A DNA stretch of 41,718 nt, from NCBI GenBank assembly GCA_004211435.1, contig SECS01000013.1, positions 1 through 41,718 on the forward strand, written 5' to 3'. Positions 38,061 to 41,718 of the stretch are shown here, piece by piece (within the stretch, counting starts at the first letter, position 1; each line of letters opens with the position of its first letter). The translations under genes were made by a program, and so were the position numbers. The DNA comes from Novosphingobium sp. (lineage in GTDB: Bacteria; Pseudomonadota; Alphaproteobacteria; Sphingomonadales; Sphingomonadaceae). Below the pieces are notes generated by a model that saw only the letters and a program-made list of their open reading frames with translations, had not been told where the DNA came from and made no database searches.

Positions 38061-38109
38061 CCACACTATCGGCAATCCGCATCGGGCGGTGCCGGCAAAG
38101 GAGTTTGCA

Positions 38110-38853
38110 ATGGCCAACTGGAACGACCCCCAGCTCGATAGAACGGGCTTCGGAGCGTCTCCGAGCCTGAACGGCGGCGCCATCGGCGGGGTGACCTACG
38201 ATCAGGGCCTGCGTCGACACATGCTGTCGATCTACAACTACATGTCGTCGGGCGTGCTGCTCACGGGTGTGGTTGCGTTGCTGTTCGAGCGTTCGGGCCT
38301 CGCGCTGCAGATGATGCAGTCGCCGATCAAGTGGCTCGTCATGCTCGCCCCGCTGGGCTTCGTCTTCGCGATGAGCCTGGGCGCCAACAAGATGAAGACG
38401 GCTACGATCCAGGCGCTGTTCTGGGGCTTCTGCGTGATCATGGGTCTGTCGATGTCGACGATCTTCCTGATCTACACCGACGCCTCGATCGCCACGGCCT
38501 TCTTCGCCACGGCGGCCGCCTTCGCGGGTCTGAGCTTGGTCGGTTACACGACCAAGAAGGATCTGTCGGGCATGGGCTCGTTCATGATCATGGGTCTGAT
38601 CGGCATCATCGTCGCCAGCGTGATCAACATCTTCCTGCAGTCGAGCGGCCTCAACCTGGCGATCTCGTGCCTGGGCGTGCTGATCTTCGCGGGTCTGACG
38701 GCCTATGACACGCAGCGTCTGAAGAACGAGTATGCCTACCTGCGCGGCACCGATTTCGCCGGCAAGGCGGTCGTGCTCGGCGCGCTGTCGCTGTACCTCG
38801 ACTTCATCAACATGTTCCAGTTCCTGCTGAGCTTCCTCGGCAACCGCGACTAA
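38110..38853 (+). CDS. Bax inhibitor-1/YccA family membrane protein
   Basis: This is a 247-residue inner-membrane protein with about seven hydrophobic helices. The N-terminal 30 residues are soluble (WNDPQLDRTGF), then YDQGLRRHMLSIYNYMSSGV, a BI-1 type entry. GYTTKKDLSGMGSF and AYDTQRLKNEYAYLRG are conserved blocks of this family, the latter carrying the pH-sensing/C-terminal Asp region. The homologue YccA in E. coli interacts with the FtsH protease. AAAGGAG lies 6 bases before ATG. A strong terminator follows, so it is a single-gene unit. Confidence 0.93.
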   Translation: MANWNDPQLDRTGFGASPSLNGGAIGGVTYDQGLRRHMLSIYNYMSSGVLLTGVVALLFERSGLALQMMQSPIKWLVMLAPLGFVFAMSLGANKMKTATIQALFWGFCVIMGLSMSTIFLIYTDASIATAFFATAAAFAGLSLVGYTTKKDLSGMGSFMIMGLIGIIVASVINIFLQSSGLNLAISCLGVLIFAGLTAYDTQRLKNEYAYLRGTDFAGKAVVLGALSLYLDFINMFQFLLSFLGNRD

Positions 38854-38903
38854 GCGACGGGACGACTGGCGCGGCTCTGCCGCATCAGTGAACGGAAAAT
38901 ATC

Positions 38904-38943
38904 ATGCCCGGTGCGCCTTTGGTCGCACCGGGCATTTTCTTTA
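38904..38943 (+). terminator. Rho-independent terminator
   Basis: ATGCCCGGTGCG (38904-38915) and CGCACCGGGCAT (38924-38935) form a perfect 12-base stem with an 8-base loop, followed by TTTTCTTT. It ends the Bax-inhibitor-1 transcription unit 50 bases after its stop. Confidence 0.9.
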
Positions 38944-38990
38944 CCGCCGCGTGCCGCTACGAAGGTGTCCCGTTGCGGGAGTGGACGCGA

Positions 38991-39698
38991 GTGAACCTTT
39001 TGAAAATTCGGCATTACATCGTGGCAGGCGCCAGCCTTGCCGGTATCGCGGCGCTTTCGGCCTGCGGCCCCAAGACCCCCGTCGCCTCGGCGCCGCCGCC
39101 CGCGCCAGTCATGGTCGTCCCGCCGCAGCCGATGCCGCCGCGCGGCGCTTCGCCCAACCTCGTGCCGCCGCCGATCGACGCCTATGGCGTGCGACGCACG
39201 GTCAATGCCGGGATCTCGACGGCGCAGACCACGTGGAACCTGCGCTCGGCCTACAACGTCGCCGCGCTCAACTGCCTCGATCCCAAGCATGCCCAGATCG
39301 TGGTCAACTACCGCGAGTTCCTCAAGGTCCAGGCCAAGAAGCTGACCGCCGTCAACAAGACGGTCGACCAGGAGTTCAAGGCCAAGCACGGTACGCGCTT
39401 CATCCCGCCGCGCGAGGCCTATATGACGCAGGTCTACAACTACTTCGCGCTGCCGCCGACGATCTCCTCGTTCTGCGACGCGGCTCTGGCGATGAGCGCC
39501 GAAGCGGCGACCGTGAAGTCGGCCGACCTCGACAGCTTCGCCGGGCGCAGCTTGCCGTCGCTCGAGCGCGTCTTCCTCGAGTTCTATCGCAGCTACGACC
39601 AGTATCGCACCGATCTCGGCGCCTGGCAGGCCAAGTATACGGCCTCGCAGCCGATCGCGGTGGCGCTGCCCGCGGCGCCGCAGGTGCAGGCGCAGTAA
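38991..39698 (+). CDS. Lipoprotein of unknown function
   Basis: This is a 235-residue predicted lipoprotein. The signal peptide (residues 1-24, [20 protein letters not shown]) ends in lipobox ALSAC with Cys25. A Pro/Ala-rich linker (about 26-60, [18 protein letters not shown]) follows, then a helical C-terminal domain with two cysteines (about 99 and 159, in [19 protein letters not shown] and SFCDAALAM). The GTG start at 38991 is chosen because the frame upstream runs through the terminator, and GGGAG lies 9 bases before it. Not recognised as a named family; envelope location is inferred from the lipobox. Confidence 0.78.
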   Translation: MNLLKIRHYIVAGASLAGIAALSACGPKTPVASAPPPAPVMVVPPQPMPPRGASPNLVPPPIDAYGVRRTVNAGISTAQTTWNLRSAYNVAALNCLDPKHAQIVVNYREFLKVQAKKLTAVNKTVDQEFKAKHGTRFIPPREAYMTQVYNYFALPPTISSFCDAALAMSAEAATVKSADLDSFAGRSLPSLERVFLEFYRSYDQYRTDLGAWQAKYTASQPIAVALPAAPQVQAQ

Positions 39699-39819
39699 GT
39701 TCGAGGCCTGCAACTTCGGGCCTTCCGTAACTTTGCGCTTTCAAGGGCGGCACCTCTTCGCTAAGGGGGCCGTCCGCGGGTGTGCCGATGTGACGTCGGC
39801 CTCTCGCTCGTACTGGAAC

Positions 39820-39895
<76 letters not shown>

Positions 39896-39914
39896 GTAGC
39901 GACACTCTTGAAGG

Positions 39915-39971
39915 TTTCGGCTGAAAGCGTCTCCCGCCTCCGGGAGTGACCGGCTTGAGATCGAGCCGAAA
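39915..39971 (+). other. Nested hairpin in the obgE leader
   Basis: TTTCGGCT (39915-39922) pairs with AGCCGAAA (39964-39971). Inside it is a short hairpin CTCCCG/CGGGAG (39931-39946). It lies between the tRNA and obgE, ending 17 bases before the obgE start. It may be the transcript end of the tRNA or an obgE leader structure. There is no T-run. Confidence 0.35.
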
Positions 39972-39988
39972 GCGCCTAGTTTTAGCCC

Positions 39989-41041
39989 ATGCATTTTCTC
40001 GATCAGGCCAAGATATTCATTCGCTCCGGCGCCGGCGGCCCCGGCGCGGTCGCCTTTCGGCGTGAGAAGTACGTCGAGTACGGCGGTCCCAACGGCGGCA
40101 ACGGCGGCAAGGGCGGCGACATCGTGTTCGAAGCCGTGCCCGGCCTCAACACGCTGATCGACTTTCGCTACAAGCAGCACTTCAAAGCCCCGCGTGGCGG
40201 CGGCGGTGCCGGCACCAATCGCACGGGCGCGGGCGGCGAGGACCTGATCATCAAGGTGCCGATCGGCACCCAGATCCTCGACGACGACCAGGAAACCGTG
40301 CTCGCCGACATGACCGAGCCCGGCCAGCGCGTCGTGCTGCTCGAAGGCGGCATCGGCGGTCGCGGCAATGCCAGCTACAAGACCTCGACCAATCGCGCGC
40401 CGCGCCAGCACCAGCCGGGCATGCCGGCCGAGGAAATGTACGTCTGGCTGCGGCTCAAGCTGCTGGCCGATGCGGGCCTCGTCGGCCTGCCCAATGCCGG
40501 CAAGTCGACCTTCATCAACCAGATCTCGAACACCAAGGCCAAGGTCGGCGCCTATGCCTTCACCACCTTGCGTCCGCAGCTCGGCGTGGTCGCGCATCGC
40601 AACCGCGAGTTCGTCCTGGCCGACATTCCCGGCCTGATCGCCGGCGCGGCCGACGGTGCGGGCATCGGCGATCGCTTCCTCGGCCATATCGAGCGCTGCC
40701 GCGTGCTGATCCACCTGATCGACATCAACGGCACCGATCCGGCCGAGGCGCTGCAGGTGATCGAGGAAGAGCTCCAAGCCTATGGTGGCGGGCTCGACGA
40801 GAAGCCGCGGCTGATCGCGCTCAACAAGATCGACACGGTCGACGAGGAACTGGTCAAGGCCTTCACCGCCGAGCTCAAGGCGGCAGGGGCCAAGCGGGTC
40901 TATCCGATCTCGGGCGCCAGCGGCAAAGGCATGGGCCGGCTGCTCGACGCGGTGATCGGTCACCTGCCCGCGGCGACCGCGACCGAACGCCCCGACGGCG
41001 AGCGCGAGGAGCTCGACGACAAGCCCTGGTCGCCGATCTGA
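39989..41041 (+). CDS. obgE: GTPase ObgE/CgtA
   Basis: This is a 350-residue ribosome-associated GTPase involved in 50S assembly, stress and cell-cycle control. The N-terminal Obg domain is glycine-rich (SGAGGPGAVAFRREKYVEYG, GNGGKGGDI and PRGGGGAGTNRTGAGGEDL). The G domain has G1 GLPNAGKS (166-173), G3 DIPGLIAGA and G4 ALNKID. The C-terminal acidic tail (ERPDGEREELDDKPW) is short, as in alphaproteobacterial CgtA. No strong ribosome site is visible before the ATG. It is followed by proB, the common obg-proB arrangement. Confidence 0.97.
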   Translation: MHFLDQAKIFIRSGAGGPGAVAFRREKYVEYGGPNGGNGGKGGDIVFEAVPGLNTLIDFRYKQHFKAPRGGGGAGTNRTGAGGEDLIIKVPIGTQILDDDQETVLADMTEPGQRVVLLEGGIGGRGNASYKTSTNRAPRQHQPGMPAEEMYVWLRLKLLADAGLVGLPNAGKSTFINQISNTKAKVGAYAFTTLRPQLGVVAHRNREFVLADIPGLIAGAADGAGIGDRFLGHIERCRVLIHLIDINGTDPAEALQVIEEELQAYGGGLDEKPRLIALNKIDTVDEELVKAFTAELKAAGAKRVYPISGASGKGMGRLLDAVIGHLPAATATERPDGEREELDDKPWSPI

Positions 41042-41132
41042 GCTGTGATCTGAGAGCGTCGACGTGACGGGGCGAGTCCCCGGTGCGACGAAACCGGTTC
41101 TAATTGTGACGATCCCTCGCTAATCCCGCGCC

Positions 41133-41718
41133 ATGTCGATTACCCGCCTTTCCGACCTTGCCGACAAGACGGCCTGCCCGCGCCTCGTGGTGAAGGTGGG
41201 CTCGTCGCTGCTCGTCGGCCGCGAAGGGCTCCGCCGCGCCTGGGTCGAGGGTCTGGTGGCAGAGATCGCCGCGGCGCGGGCGCGCGGGCAGGACGTGATC
41301 GTCGTGTCCTCGGGCGCGATCGCGCTCGGCGCGGCCAGGCTGGGGCTGGAGAAGGGCGGGCGCGGCAGCCTCGCCGATGCCCAGGCCGCGGCCGCTGTCG
41401 GCCAGATTGCGCTGTCGGGGCTCTGGGCCGAACTGCTGGGCCGTCACGGTCTGACTGCCGCGCAATTGCTGCTGACGCTCGAGGATCTCGAGGACCGACG
41501 CCGCTATCTCAACGCCACGGCCACCCTGACACGGTTGCTCGATGCCGGTGCCGTACCGGTGATCAACGAGAACGATTCCGTCGCCACGCAGGAAATCCGC
41601 TTCGGCGACAACGATCGCCTGGCTGCGCGCGTCGCCCAGGCGGCCCGCGCCAGCGCGGTGCTGCTGCTGTCCGACGTCGACGGGCTCTACGATCGCAATC
41701 CCAAGGATCCCGCGGCCA
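41133..41718 (+). CDS. proB: Glutamate 5-kinase (5' part, cut by window end)
   Basis: The first 195 codons of glutamate 5-kinase, the first enzyme of proline synthesis, are present. They begin [20 protein letters not shown], then KVGSSLLV (phosphate loop), [29 protein letters not shown] and the signature [19 protein letters not shown], followed by [13 protein letters not shown]. The gene continues beyond the last base. It starts 91 bases after obgE. A small GGGGCGAGTCCCC hairpin (41069-41081) lies in the gap. Confidence 0.95.
   Translation, partial: MSITRLSDLADKTACPRLVVKVGSSLLVGREGLRRAWVEGLVAEIAAARARGQDVIVVSSGAIALGAARLGLEKGGRGSLADAQAAAAVGQIALSGLWAELLGRHGLTAAQLLLTLEDLEDRRRYLNATATLTRLLDAGAVPVINENDSVATQEIRFGDNDRLAARVAQAARASAVLLLSDVDGLYDRNPKDPAA

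Overview
The window is a GC-rich chromosomal segment of an alphaproteobacterium, most likely of the order Sphingomonadales (Novosphingobium/Sphingomonas-like). The pointers are GSI-type glnA downstream of glnB, a complete alphaproteobacterial-style division and cell wall (dcw) cluster, an adrenodoxin-type ferredoxin, an obgE-proB pair and a palindrome beginning CGTCATCCCCGCG. The order-level call is inference from gene content and protein flavour. Nothing looks like a phage, plasmid, insertion sequence or CRISPR array.

Layout. (1) 14-3456, minus strand: nitrogen assimilation (glnB then glnA, behind a sigma-54-like promoter) and arginine synthesis (an SH3-like small protein gene overlapping argC). 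(2) 3588-9778: housekeeping genes in both orientations: a non-zinc MDR oxidoreductase, an HWE-family sensor kinase, an EamA transporter, an M17 aminopeptidase, a DUF3298-type lipoprotein and map. (3) 9781-12900: a REP-like palindrome, ccmAB for cytochrome c maturation, pterin-4a-carbinolamine dehydratase, a short-chain dehydrogenase and an AlkA-type DNA glycosylase. (4) 13042-14793: a [2Fe-2S] ferredoxin, cysteine synthase and a small membrane protein. (5) 14794-15308: a gene-free region ahead of mraZ with an AT-rich core and phased GGG/CCC triplets.

(6) 15309-34600: the dcw cluster, in the order mraZ, rsmH, ftsL, ftsI, murE, murF, mraY, murD, ftsW, murG, murC, murB, a DUF4262 gene, ddl, ftsQ, ftsA, ftsZ. 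Nearly every junction is a 1- or 4-base stop/start overlap. The cluster supplies the cytoplasmic peptidoglycan precursor steps after MurA/MurB substrate supply (MurB-F, Ddl), lipid I and II synthesis (MraY, MurG), the septal synthase (FtsW-FtsI), the connector (FtsL, FtsQ) and the Z-ring (FtsA, FtsZ). A SPOR-domain protein follows ftsZ. (7) 36646-41718: a YbjN-type protein, proC, a Bax-inhibitor-1 family membrane protein, a lipoprotein, tRNA-Ala(CGC), obgE and the start of proB, which is cut by the window edge.

No wholly unknown multi-gene system is visible. The points most worth following are the DUF4262 gene built into the dcw operon by overlaps on both sides, an FtsA whose two actin-fold phosphate-loop acidic residues are changed (Asp to Asn, Asp to Glu with loss of the glycines), the phased triplet arrays ahead of mraZ, and DnaA-box sequences at two sites, one beside a CtrA-like site directly ahead of ftsZ.
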